Assembly (NCBI GenBank): GCA_006176705.1
Contig: QRFJ01001020.1
Location: 124,001 to 188,000 of the forward strand
DNA: 64,000 nucleotides
Direction: 5' to 3'
DNA from: Cocos nucifera
Taxonomy: Eukaryota; Streptophyta; Magnoliopsida; Arecales; Arecaceae
Made by a program: the position numbers and the translations under genes
Shown: positions 33,144 to 44,684 of the stretch, one piece after another
Layout: each line of letters opens with the position of its first letter
Numbering within the stretch: the first letter of the stretch is position 1
The notes under the pieces: model-generated
Seen by the model: the letters and a program-made list of their open reading frames with translations, nothing else
Database searches by the model: none
What the model was told of the DNA's origin: nothing

Positions 33144-35909
33144 TGTGACACCTCATCTCTAATTAACTATGGGTGATGGTGCCACATCCCACCCTTATCT
33201 AAAGGTTAAGAAAAATTCTAAGCTATACCATGCTGAACTATAATATCATTCAATAATCTGCTTTCAGTTAAGCTGAACAATCCATTAATCAACAACACAG
33301 GCATTTCAAATAAATCCTCTTAACTTGTTAAATATCTTTATCATAACATAGCTCACTAAATTATATAAACTAACTCAACCTTTCAACTACAAAACCATAT
33401 TTTATCCATATATTCTATTCATCAAACCATCCTTTTAAGATGCACCTTTGCTAGACAAATTAAAATATATACATACAGTAGTTTTTAGCTTAACTATCTC
33501 AGCTATCCAATACTTCTCAAAATACATTTCTTTTATAAGCCATTATCATAATAGCAGTTCCTCCACAAAAGGTGTTGATACACAAGCTGGTAATATACTT
33601 CTAAAGTCAACTACACTAAAACTGCAATTAGAAAGAGTGAGGGGTGAGACTTGGAAAGTCTCAGTGAGTGAATAATCAATCTAACAATGAAAAATGAAAA
33701 TGCTTAACTTATAATTTTACATAACAATAACAACTGAAATGTAAGAACTGCTTTTTATGCTTCACAAAGCCAATATATATACCGCACCGGGTTAAAACAT
33801 AATACCAAATCATGCCATGCCAATATAAGTTTCCTTCTTAGATACTACCGACTGAATCCTAGAGAACCCCTTTCAAGATAGTCGATAAGTAGTATATTAT
33901 GATGCTAAATGATGTAAATGAGCCCCACTGGGCCAAGCCCCAATAGGCATCCCGATACATTGCCAAGCCCCACTGTGCACAACACAGATGCAGACTATGG
34001 AGGTACCAGCTCATGCTAATGCAAATGCTCATACAATGCGAGGATGTACCCCATAGGTTTATCACTCCTATGGGTAATCTTTTTTAAAAACCAAATAAGT
34101 TAAAATTCCCCAAAAATTGAATAGTAAAAGTCAACAATTTCAATCCCTACTTTCATGTTTGCATAAATACATATGTAAGCTAAAGGATACCAAAGTTAAT
34201 TACTTTTTAAAGTAAGTTATTTTCATAATGAAATACAATAAGTAAAATACTAAGGCTAGATATAAAAACCACTCACCTCAACTGGCTATTAGCTACTTGA
34301 TTTATTCAAGTACCTTTCCAACTCCTTTTTTTTTGCTATATCATCAATAAACATTCATTAAACTCATATCTTATGATTCAAGATTAAAACTAGACATACT
34401 TTGCTTCTAAGCTCTTACTTTAAATCTTTCAACTATTTCCTTCTACGTACTCTTTAATGCTTTAGCTTAGGTTTAAATAAACCTCAATCTAACTAAAAAA
34501 TTTTAGACATTTAGTTCTATTTTCCTTCTCATAATTGGTTTTAGATTCAGCTGATCATGTTTCCAACTCATTGCTAAACCATCTAAATCATTTCAATTCA
34601 TAACTAAATCATCTAAACAATTTTAGCATCATAATAACATAATTCAACTTCAACCTCAAATTTAAACTGAATAGCTTACTTTACTATAACTAATGATTTG
34701 CTACAACACTTAACAGATCAATTAAACTTAGTTTAAAGTGAAGGAGTCTTATCTTAAGTGATTAGAAATCTGTTACATAGGATTTTCTACTCAACTTCAA
34801 TACTTTTCTTCTTCCACACACCTTGATTACTACCAAATCTCTATTCCCTAATTGATCCTTCCTTATTTTGATTGAGAACAAAACCCTCTCCAGCTTTCTT
34901 CCCTCTTCTATCCTCTTTGAAGAATTAAAACCTTAAACAGAAACAAAGGAACTGGTAGCCTTATTATTTTGGAAAAGAATAATCTAAAGAGAAGTTGCTA
35001 GGTGTCAATTCAATAAGAATCCACCAAATTTCCAACTTAACAAGTATTGTTCAGATGAATTTTCAACCCCTTATTTATTTTCTCAAGCTGCTTTGTCATT
35101 CCATGAAAAATGATTTAAAATTTCTAACTTAAAATCCTCTTTATTAAAATCTATTTCCTAAAAATTTTTGCGATTAGAGTCGACACCTTTAAAATAGGTG
35201 TCAACACCCATACACAGGTCATCCCCTAGGTTGCCCCTTTTGTCAAACAAGTCATCCCTTAGCTCGCCCCTCATACAAAAGTGTCGACACTTTTCAGGCA
35301 AGTGTTGACCCCTTCAGTGCCGCCACAAAACTTTCTAAAAACATCCCCTCTATTTTTCTGAGATAATGTCGACACCTCTTGGAAAAGTGTTGACCCCATC
35401 CCCTAGGTTTCAAAAATTGCTTTCTCCTCAAAGTATCACTCATCCCAAGTGGCTTGCTTAATACTCCTCTTATTTATATTTACTAATTTTAAGTTAATAT
35501 CCTCATTTATTTTACTCTCCATTAACTTTAAAACATAAATCTAAATAAGGAGCACCCCCCTATTTGGAACTAATAAAAATATCAAAAAAATCAAAATTCT
35601 TAAGAATATGATCTCAAAACTTGGGGTTTAGTTCAAATTTTTAAAAACCTAAAACTTTTAAAACTTTTCTCCTTCAGAACGAATGGATTAAAGGATCTTA
35701 AAATTCACTAAAATTCATCTTGTGACTCACCAACACCTAAGAATCAATTATCGTCGATTTTAATTTTAAGAAAATCCATATTTCATATAGCCCTCTATAT
35801 AGATGCTAGCCATAATTTGTACTAAAATATACCATAAATGAATTACTATGCCATACATACATGAACATAAATCTTTTAATTTATTACTTTGCTAGTTTGT
35901 GATGTTACA
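33144..35909 (-). repeat. LTR of a minus-strand Ty3-like element
   Basis: About 2.77 kb. On the minus strand it starts TGTAACATC (35909) and ends GGTGTCACA (33144), followed by the primer site, so this is a 5' LTR in minus orientation. It contains an agccccactgggccaagcc-type repeat block (about 33915-33990) and a set of three hairpins (35179-35394). No partner LTR was recognised in the window. Confidence 0.65.
35179..35394. repeat. Three GTCGACAC hairpins inside LTR
   Basis: Inverted repeats at 35179-35205 (GTCGACACCT...AGGTGTCAAC), 35283-35309 (GTCGACACTT...AAGTGTTGAC) and 35368-35394 (GTCGACAC...GTGTTGAC). Pairing is conserved while the inner bases change together between the first two. 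Confidence 0.7.
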
Positions 35910-35912
35910 CTT

Positions 35913-36789
35913 TATTTATATCCTTATTGTTTTGGGTTTAGGATCTATTCACAAAGCCATAATTACCTTATCATCACCTTGAAAGTTTTTTATTGATGTA
36001 CCAATTTGGTAATGGACTAGAATTTCATTAAAAGAGATTAGATAGAATCTTCTTAATTAAAATTAGTCTATAGTGTTTTCATTTAAGATCCTCAACAAAA
36101 GAGATTATTTAAGAGAAGAAAGCGTATTTAGAAAAAGATGGGATTTAAAATTTCTACCATATTTAAGAGAGAAAGTGAGTTTTTGTTAGATTTTCTTTTG
36201 AGTATGGTTTCAATGTGTATGTAGAGATTATTCTTATTTTAAATTTTAATTTTGTTAAAAATTTAATTTAAGTTTATTAAGAAAATTAAAAAGAGAAGTG
36301 ATTCAAATAAACGAGCAACATATGAAAATTTTTTTCCTTCATATAGTGTATTTAAAAAATTCAGGCTGATGTCTCGGTGATTCCCACATAAGCTCCATTG
36401 ATGGAGTCCAGCTATAGGAAGGAGTCCAATTATATCTTAAGGGTTTTCAATAAGCAAATTTATTTAATAGCGTAGCTATTGGATGGAGCCAGTTGTATTT
36501 TAAGTCTAGCCACATACTTTCTATAATTACAGTAGGGTTAATAGTGGTAAAAGATTGAGCATTTATTTGCATGGATCCTCACATATTAGTTTTATTCAAT
36601 ATTCTCTAAATTTAAGAAAAATGCAAAATTTAATAAATTATTCATGAATAATGATTATAAAATTAATGACAAGAGCATATATTTATATATTCATATAAGC
36701 TTTTTCTATAAATATATGGACTTAAATATCTAAACTATTTGTAAATGGTTCGTGATCAGCTTGGCAATGGTTTGTTTGGATATGGCTAT
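35913..36789 (+). repeat. 0.86 kb dispersed duplicate (copy 2)
   Basis: Collinear with 11869-12732. Unlike copy 1 it continues past GGCTAT into TATAAACC and 5'-leader-like sequence. Left-flanked by the end of the minus-strand LTR. Confidence 0.75.
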
Positions 36790-36872
36790 AAACCTAGCCA
36801 ACACTCTTCACCTATTCCTTCATCACACATCCTTGCAACTCCGCAAGACACAAGAAAGAAACCCAATTAATG
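36787..36872 (+). promoter_or_regulatory. Possible promoter and leader remnant
   Basis: TATAAA (36787-36792) is followed by about 75 bp of C/A-rich leader-like sequence (cttcacctattccttcatc and caagacacaagaaagaaac) and an ATG at 36870. The frame from this ATG enters an (AT)n repeat and is not a credible gene. It may be a promoter whose gene has been lost. Confidence 0.35.
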
Positions 36873-36877
36873 GAACT

Positions 36878-36899
36878 AATATATATATATATATATATA
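36878..36899. repeat. (AT)n microsatellite
   Basis: Eleven AT dinucleotides in a row immediately after the leader-like segment. Confidence 0.9.
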
Positions 36900-37536
36900 C
36901 ATACTTGTATATAATGTAAGCATGTGCATGGGTGTTGAGTTGTGGCTTCTCCTGAAATTATTTTTGCTTTAATTTGTGATGCAGCATGAGTATTTTTATT
37001 GAGTATCTTCTTTCATGTCTTTTCTTCCTGCTTTTACTAACTTGTTGTTCTTGGATTTTTTTGATAGATTTGATATTTTATTTCAAAAATCCAAATGATT
37101 AACTTGCATCATCAAATAGAAATGAATAGCTGTATAATTATTTTTTCTAAATAAAATGCGTGATAGCTGCTAGTTGCCAACATACAACCACAAAATACCT
37201 TGTTAAAGATAAAATCATATAATATGATAGCATTTCTTAAATCAAATCTATATAAATATTGTCTAATTATATGTCCTAACTAGAATGGATATCGATGAAG
37301 CCAAATCTCATCACACCTTTTGGCAATTGATAAATTTCCTTAAGTAAAAAAATAATGAAAGATAAAAATAATTATAATATGTTAATTATTTTAAAATCTA
37401 TAAATTTTTTTTATTTATGTCCACCTAATATTTTGTAATACATTAATTATATATATAACTCACCATCAAGTAGGAAATGATGGGAGAAATACAGGTGTGG
37501 TATGGATTTTTTTTAACCCAAAATACTGATCAATAT
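36900..37536. other. AT-rich sequence downstream of the defensin-like gene
   Basis: No coding frame or transposon ends were recognised. On the minus strand this holds the 3' untranslated region of the defensin-like gene; no clean AATAAA was seen close to the stop. Confidence 0.5.
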
Positions 37537-37933
37537 TTAATATATACAGCAACAAAGTTCATAAAGTGGTGCCACACATTGTCCTTTTTCGTATCCCAAG
37601 CTGTGGCAAGATCCATTACAACTTTTGGTCTCCACGTCGCATAATGCAATACAATAATATCTTGCTTGCCCTATGACAACAAAATAATTTTTGAATTAGC
37701 ATGTACATTAATACTTGCATGAACAAATATTTTGAAAATCTGAGAAAAACTAAGGCATGCTACATGAATATTAAACAAAAGAGAATGACGCATTTTAAGG
37801 CCTTGATGTCTACATATTCTTCTAATTTTCTATACTAAAATAGGAGAAGAAATATACCATAAGCAAAGAACATAGCAAGAACTATGATGGCCATGAAAAT
37901 TTTATTGGCATTAGAAGAGGAAGAGGAAGCCAT
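37537..37933 (-). CDS. Defensin-like cysteine-rich secreted peptide, two exons
   Basis: Exon 1 is complement 37858-37933 (start ATG at 37933), exon 2 is complement 37537-37670 (stop TAA at 37537-37539). The 187-bp intron (37671-37857) has a GT start (GGTATATTTC context) and an AG end (TTGTTGTCATAG). Spliced, it encodes 69 residues. Residues 1-26 form a signal peptide: MASSSSSNANK, then a hydrophobic stretch, with cleavage likely near Gly26. The mature part has eight cysteines spaced C-x3-C-x6-C-x3-C-x9-C-x7-CCC. It contains the C-x3-C and C-x-C pair of a cysteine-stabilised alpha-beta fold and a G-x-C gamma-core-like GQC. A phase-1 intron right after the signal peptide is the usual plan of plant defensin-like genes. 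These are secreted peptides used in defence or in pollen-pistil and other signalling; which applies here is unknown. The final CCC is odd, since defensins usually end in one Cys or CxC. No paralogue was found in the window. Confidence 0.72.
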
Positions 37934-37976
37934 ATCAAATTTCTTGATCTAGTCTAAGAATTTGCCTTAGGGGTTC

Positions 37977-37985
37977 GAATTTATA
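37977..37985 (-). promoter_or_regulatory. Putative TATA box of the defensin-like gene
   Basis: The minus strand reads TATAAATTC 44-52 bp upstream of the ATG, implying a short 5' leader. It is the only good TATA motif close to the start codon. Confidence 0.5.
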
Positions 37986-39234
37986 TTAATTTATCCAAAA
38001 TATTTCTTTTGTTGAGTAATAACAATTGTCTAAAGGGGGTTTTGTTTCCTTTAATTGCCATTAGGCACTATTTATTGGGTTATTTTTCCAAGAGTTTCTT
38101 ATATCTTAATAGGATGGTAACATTTTATTTTGTCCGGTTTCTTCATGGCATCTTTATTGGTACTACTAGATTAAGTGACTTGGGAGCCATTATTCTCTAA
38201 CATATTTGAGAATAATAGGATCCATTAAATGTTTTGATAGGCACCCTTCAAAAGTTGAATAATGGGAATAGGATGATGGAAAAAGAAACAAGGATAATTT
38301 TAATACCATCGATGTAATAAGAAGATATGGTTTAATCTTTTTCCATTATCTTGGGCTCTTAATATCCATTGGTTACTAGTCGTGATGAAAATTATTTTGA
38401 AAAAATTTAATGATTTTAAAGATTATTGTGATTTCGGAGGAATACTATTCTTAAAGAAACATATACTCGAATGGCATGTATAACTTAATAATCTTTGTGG
38501 CGATGTCTTGCTTTTCACCGATTTTGTATTTTAAAAGTTGTAATTTATGTCGGTAGGATAGATATCATGGCTAAAGTAGTGAGGCATGAGCCTGTCCCTT
38601 TTTGGTGAACCAAGTCTCAAGTCAAAGTTCTTTCATCATGTCTTGTCAAGTTAAGTCTTTCTTTATAAGATCACGTAAATCAAGAAACATCCCTCTAAAC
38701 AACCATTTATTTGAATTGTTAGCTAACAAACATCTTTTTAAAAAATATAAGAACTATCAATTTGACTCTAGCTAGAAATTATGCATAACATTGATAGAAG
38801 TTATACAACCATAAACAATTATTACAATGTAAAAATATTTAGACACCTTTGCTTCATGTCAATGAAATAATTAAAAGCATTGATGCTTGCAATACATATA
38901 CCAATTTGGCAAGTTTTGAAACAACAACCTCTTGCTAAGTGCTCATAAAATTAATTTCTCTAGTTATGAAATAAGAATCATATGTGAGGAGCTTATTGCT
39001 GTCCCCAACACTTTGGAAGTATTAGATGTGATGAAAGTGAACTGAAGGATGCATCAAGATGTTTTACAGCATTGATCTTTAATCCATTGAGGTCCCTATC
39101 TTATTATTGGATATATAGTTCATGTGACAATTCATGCATCGAGCCATTGAGGCCTCTATCTATATTATTGATTTTATATCAGATATATGATTACGTGCAT
39201 GAAAATTTGGTAGATACTAATATTTTTGAAAATC
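37986..39234. other. Intergenic, no gene recognised
   Basis: AT-rich spacer upstream of the defensin-like gene. A local direct repeat (atccattgaggtccctatct near 39082 and gccattgaggcctctatcta near 39142) is present. Open frames are short and unlike any family. Confidence 0.5.
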
Positions 39235-39731
39235 ATACTTTATGTTTTGAAAATAAAATTTGATCATGTTTGCATACCGACTAATGATTAATTATATTTT
39301 GACTATCGCATCCTATGTTGTCACATGAATTATCTATTTAAGATACTTATTGCTTATTGGGTTATCAATCTCATTATTTCTTTTTTTTTTCAGATTTAGA
39401 TGCTTAGTTATGGATGTGGGTACTACTTTGAGAATTAAAAATAAGTTTTGATAGTATCAACATAGTTTAGATTTGGATTTATTATTATAGTTTATAGGAC
39501 TATTATTTGAGGTTCAATGGATGTTGGACTTTTGAATGTTATTTTTTAGTTGGATTTGTTAGTTAATTAAATTTTAACTTTTAGTTATTCAAATTATCTC
39601 CTTTGTGATGCATATGATATCGTGTTGGGATAACTTGCTTGCTTGTAGAGAGTATTCTCCACAAGGCATGGGTGGTTGAACATGAATTCTTGATTCACGA
39701 TGATCGGATGGGTGTGTGCAATAATTAATAT
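39235..39731 (+). repeat. LTR remnant, same family as 10730-11125
   Basis: Shared blocks include catagtttagatt, ggactattattt and caaattatctcctttgtgatgc. This copy has an extra about 80 bp (39375-39465). It ends just before a primer binding site. Confidence 0.6.
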
Positions 39732-39732
39732 A

Positions 39733-39744
39733 TGATATCAGAGC
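39733..39744 (+). other. Primer binding site, tRNA-Met type
   Basis: TGATATCAGAGC, one transition from TGGTATCAGAGC, following the LTR remnant. Confidence 0.7.
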
Positions 39745-40090
39745 ATAATGTGGAAAAATCATGATACATAAAATCAAACATGAGTGTTGGTTAGGAAGGT
39801 GCACTAGGGGCATTGGGATGATAACTAATATTAATTTTGATATAATTTAGAAACTTAGATTTGAGACAAGTATATTGATGGATTTGAATCAGAGTGCACA
39901 CTGAAAGCATTCATGGTCTAAATTTTTTTCAAAGCTGATCAGAACAATAATTTGATTTAAGGGATATCATAATGAAAGACTTGATCATATGTGGATAAAT
40001 TACATGATTATTATAATCTGAGAAAGAAGTAACCCTAAATTTTTGATGATCGGGCAAGAAAAATTTTGATGATGAAATTTCTTTTTAGGA
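39745..40090 (+). mobile_element. Short internal region of a Ty3-like element
   Basis: It contains aatcagagtgcacactgaaa, and near its end gatgatgaaatttctttttagg followed by aaagaga. That is the layout seen before the 3' LTR of Del/Tekay-type Ty3 elements and also at 59120-59186. No coding sequence remains: an LTR, about 350 bp and then another LTR, as in drastically shortened elements. Confidence 0.6.
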
Positions 40091-41650
40091 AAGAGAATGT
40101 GACACCCAAGCCCGAACAACTTGGGCCTAATCCAGATACAAAAAAAAGAAATAATACAAAAAGGATTTACCATGAATTTTAGAGCACTAGAAAAAAAAGA
40201 GGGCCGGCACATGCTGTGCACGTGCTGGGTGGAAGAGTTGAACTCCCATTGGAGTTCTCTTCCTTCACCAATCAACTCTTGATCAGAGTTGAATACAACC
40301 ACTTTTGGAAGAGTTTAACTCCTCCCCTCTAGCCCATTTTAAGGGAAGAGGGCTTCCCTATTCTTCCCATAAAAGACCGAGGCCCAAGCTGGAGTTTCAT
40401 CAGAGTTCTCTTCTTTTCTTCTCTCTGAAGGTGCTTCATCATGTTTGTCGAAAGCACGGGCCAACCATCATCAGAACCTAAGTAGGATCCTCTAATTTTT
40501 AAGATTATTTGGTTTGCCATCCTTCTTAGGCCATGAACCTTAATTTTTGGTGGACAATCACCAGATTTTTCTTAGAAATCCTAACCTTTATTTTATCCTG
40601 GCTTTCGCCCATTCATTTGTTGATTTATCTAGTATCGATAGTCATCTTAGACTGTCGGTCTGAATCTTTTAGCTGCATCCTCACAGCCCCAATCACTACC
40701 AGCAAAAGCCATTTTGACGGTGCTCCGCTAATCCAAAAATAAATGAAGTAATCCCATATTTCACCGTAGGGCCAAAGAGTAAGCAAGAGAGGAAAAGAAG
40801 AAAAAGATAGAAAGAAAGAAAAAAATAAAAAAAAATAATAGAAAAAAAAAAGGATAGAGAGAGTTTCTCTCTCTTTCCTCTTCTGCTTATTTTTCACTTT
40901 ATGCTTTCTCTTTCTAGTTTATCTCTAGAAAATCATACTTTCTCTTTCTATGAGTTTCTCTTTCTATGCCCAAAATTCTTCTTATCATCTCCCACAAGAA
41001 AAAAATCTATCAATATCTAGATTACCTTAAGAATCAGCAATTTCTTCCTTTCATTCACCAATTAAAGTCTCTTTTTTGAAAATCAAATTCAATCTCCAAT
41101 CATTATACTTATTGAGTAAGAATTAATGCTCTTTACTAGTGTCAAAATAATCAAACCACCATCCTTCTGCTACGCACTCTAATCAAAATTTATCAAATTT
41201 TGTAGGTTTATCAAATGAATTTGGACAAGAACACTAGTTTATATTAAAATCTAAGAGAGATCTAACCTTTCAAATTTTTGATAGAACAAATGCAAAACTT
41301 GAGTTTCTGTCTTTACTATGCTTTGAGCATACTACACCAAAATTAAACCTTGATCCACTTTTTATGTTTGAAATCATTATATAAGCTTCACCACTCATCT
41401 TGAATCCAACATATCTAAAATTAATTTGGAGTTAATCCTAGATTTACTTGATAATCAATAGGACGATTTCAAACCAACCTTTCTTAATAAAATAATTAAC
41501 TCAAATCTTCAATAAATTAGAAGATCTCTAGTCATCATCCCTATGAGTAGAATCACCTCAATTAGTTCTCCTAGAGTTTCCTTCATCACAACTTTTAGCA
41601 TCGATAAATAAACCAACATAAAATATTGTCCCTTATATGTTAAAACTCAT
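40091..41650 (+). repeat. 3' LTR of Ty3-like element (right end approximate)
   Basis: It begins TGTGACACCCAAGCCCGAAC. Landmarks in the same order as the 56715 and 59187 LTRs are a ccattttaagggaagagggc segment, a GA-rich run (40790-40860) and a tctctctctttcc block. The right boundary is unclear because a minus-strand remnant follows. Confidence 0.5.
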
Positions 41651-42073
41651 ATAAGTCCTGAAAAAATTTAACAATAACAAGATACCTTAGATTAACTTAG
41701 AAACCTAAACTTTGATTTTAAATAATCAACACACCCCACTATCTTCAATAAATATAAGGAAGATCAAGTAATCCAATCCAAAGATGGTAATACAAATTAT
41801 GAAAGACACCACCAAAATATATATATCATGCTCTCATAATGGATACCACTCTATCATATCCTTAGTAATCACAACCTTATGCTCCAATACCACTTACGTT
41901 ACAGTTTCTAGAGATCATAATCTTAAACTGTGATATTATTCTATCTTGTTCTAATTACTTATACCATAATTTCAAGTGATCATAACCTAAGCTCTGATAC
42001 CATACTGTCATGTTCTAGTCACTTATACCACAATCCCGAGTGATCATAACCTAAGTTCTTATACTATTATATC
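41651..42073 (-). mobile_element. Minus-strand Ty3-like internal remnant
   Basis: Read on the minus strand from 42073 it starts with a decayed primer site (TAGTATAAGAAC, near 42049-42060) and gacttaggttatgatcac-type sequence. It has three degenerate copies of agtgatcataacctaagctc with taccacaat, matching the region after the primer site at 58669. No protein domain remains. Confidence 0.45.
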
Positions 42074-44140
42074 ATGTCCCAAACCTAGCATCCGGATCGG
42101 ATACGTGATAGCCACACACTCCTTAGGATAGGATCATAAAGAATATCTAGAGCATTAAAATTTATTACAACCTTAAGATCTTATGAATCCTATTAATCTT
42201 AATTCATAATAATTACCAAAATTTGTATGATTATAAATTCAATTCATTCAATCGTTCGATCAGGTATCAATGACGCTCTATCTATTCATTCGTTCACCTG
42301 CAAATTAAAATCATGGCTAATCATGAGCATCTTACAACTCTGAGAAGAAAAAAGAAATGGAGGGAGGTAAGCTTTATTGCATAGTAAAAATCTCCACACA
42401 TCCACACCAGTATAATAATATAATTTAAAATAGCAATAAACAATAAAGTATAAAATTTTATATTAAATATTCAAAATAATTTAAATATCTACATAAATAT
42501 ATATCAAATATATATCTTGTCAAAAGAAATGTGTCACCATATATCAACAAGTGAGACTTTTATTCAGCATTTTGTTTCATATCTTGTCATCCATTTCTAT
42601 TATTATAATTCCATATTTCTTAATATTTTTCTTTTCGATTTTAGACTAACCAAGATCATACTTCAATCTTTGTCTAATCAAATATCCATGTATAAGCCCT
42701 CAGAGGTTGTTCTAAGCATAGGCTCCAAGCGGGTTATCTCAGGCATAAGCTCATGGCGTGCGGGCTATCCCATGCATAAGCCATGGAGGCTGTCATAGAT
42801 ATAAGCTCTTGGCGAGCTATCCCAAGCATAAGCTCCTTACCAGCTGTCCCACACGTAAGCCCATGAAGACTATCTCTGACATAAGCTCCAGCAGGCTGTC
42901 CCAAATATAAGCTCCTGGTTGGCTATCCACATGACGAGGCTAGTCCAAACTATATTTTTTCATCTAATTATTACATATTGATTTCATCAAATCAATTCCA
43001 ATTTATAGCGTGATCAAGGTTAGTATGTCATATCTATATGATCATATCATCAATCACTGATATACATATATAGTTAATATATAATATATTTAGGTTGAAA
43101 AATTATATAAGAAATAATAGTATCTCAAACATGATAAGTCCATCAACATGAATCCAAACATACAAAATGAATGATACAAATTCAATGATAAAATAGTATA
43201 TATAATGATGATCATATATAGGGATTCTTACCTCAATTAATGATAAACTGAACTTACTAGATTATGACTCGATATCCTCCTATCTAACAGATTACTCTCC
43301 TATATTATTCTAATTAATATTATAAAATAAATTAAATAAATCTAATTAAATACCTAGAACACTCTATTGGGGTTCATCGGGTCCACACCCCCATTCCCAA
43401 ATTATTTTTCTTTTTTGAATTTCTCATAATCTACCTGATGAGAAATAAATAAATAAATAATAATGATCAACTAATAAAAAAATAATTAATTAAAATAAGC
43501 CAAAGAAGAGAGAGAAGAACCCTCTCTTCTCTTCTTTTCAAAATAAGGGTTTACTCTCCATTCTCTCTCTCCCACACATGGCCTCGAAAGATCGGGGCTT
43601 GGCCACCTACGGTAGCTCCCAGTGGCTGCAAGGCTCCCCAGTGATGGCCCTAAAAGTGGCTGTTGCTGGTGATGTTTGGGGAAAAAAAAATAGAAATAGG
43701 GATAGCACTATTTAGAATAAATCCGATGGTTTTGCCATCTTCAAACAATGGGAAAACACCAAGAAACGAGAAGGAAAAATAAGGCTAGACCTTTACCTAG
43801 ATCCGGTGAAGCTAGAGGAAAGGTTCCAGTGATGACAACTCAAGAAGAAGCTCAATGGAAAGGTTCTAGCGATGACATCTCAAGAAGAAGCTCGATAGAA
43901 AAATTTCAAATCGGAGGTGATTCTCAAGCAATTTGAGGTAGAAAATAAAGAAAAATTGGGGATCTCTATTTATAGATCAAAACCCACATACTCAATCCCA
44001 TTCTCGGATGGAGCCAGAGAACAGGAAGACTCTTGATGGAAATTTTCCACTCTTGCCTCAGGCGCACCACCCGTGTGAGAGTTTTTTTATGCTTTGAGAT
44101 TTGTGCTGGATGGTTAAAAATTCTAGGTCCTCATAGAATA
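42074..44140 (-). repeat. LTR of minus-strand Ty3-like element (right end approximate)
   Basis: The left end tgtcccaaacctagcatccg on the minus strand corresponds to the cggatgtggggttcaaggtg end of the 61358 LTR. It contains a tandem array (42690-42935), GA/CT-rich blocks (43500-43580) and a ctatttatagatc motif (43969-43981). No gene is supported. Confidence 0.45.
42690..42935 (+). repeat. Minisatellite of about 31 bp in LTR, about 8 copies
   Basis: Degenerate copies of ggctatcccaagcataagct with ccatggcg-type linkers. It occupies a mid-LTR position as in the other Ty3-like LTRs here. Confidence 0.65.
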
Positions 44141-44143
44141 TGT

Positions 44144-44684
44144 ATAGTAAAAATAGCTTTTCTCACATTGAATCACAAGGTTAAGAGGTGATTCAAACTT
44201 CCTGCAAAATATGGTGGATTTGCCAAAAGTTTTAGGAGACAATCAAGGCAAGGAAAGAATACATATGAGAAATATAATAGATGTAAAACTTGTTAGTACA
44301 AGTCATTGTGAGAATAAGAGGGAGTCCTATCAGGAATTCCATCCATATATCACCACCAAGGAAGTTCCTCTTGTAATGAAATTACCTAAGGTGAAATATT
44401 GGGGATAACACTTGACACGGGCTTCACTCACAGGTCATTGAGAGGGAAGAAGTACAAAGGAACAAAAAGAGAAAAACAGAAGAAAACTTCATGAAAATTT
44501 TTATTAATCAACAATCTAATACAAACTAAAACCTAGGCTGCCTTACATAGACGAGCCTTACAAATTTGACTAAAAATAAAATATCTGATTGAAAATTAAA
44601 AAGAAATATAATAGGACTACTAGACTATAAAAACCAAAAATTAGGCAAAAAACTAGTATTTTCTCAAATGACAAACTAGATGGA
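44144..44684. other. Copy A, leftmost duplicated segment, no gene assigned
   Basis: Matches 53635-54510. On the minus strand the part around 44490-44520 resembles a 3' leader (aataaaaattttcatgaag), but no product was recognised. Copy B has about 300 bp extra here (about 54045-54375), ending at a gctattaccaaacatcct repeat. Confidence 0.4.

Noticed and set aside
37966..37980. ggggttcgaat resembling a tRNA B box
   Set aside because: No A box, anticodon arm or cloverleaf can be formed around it; it lies in the promoter region of the defensin-like gene.
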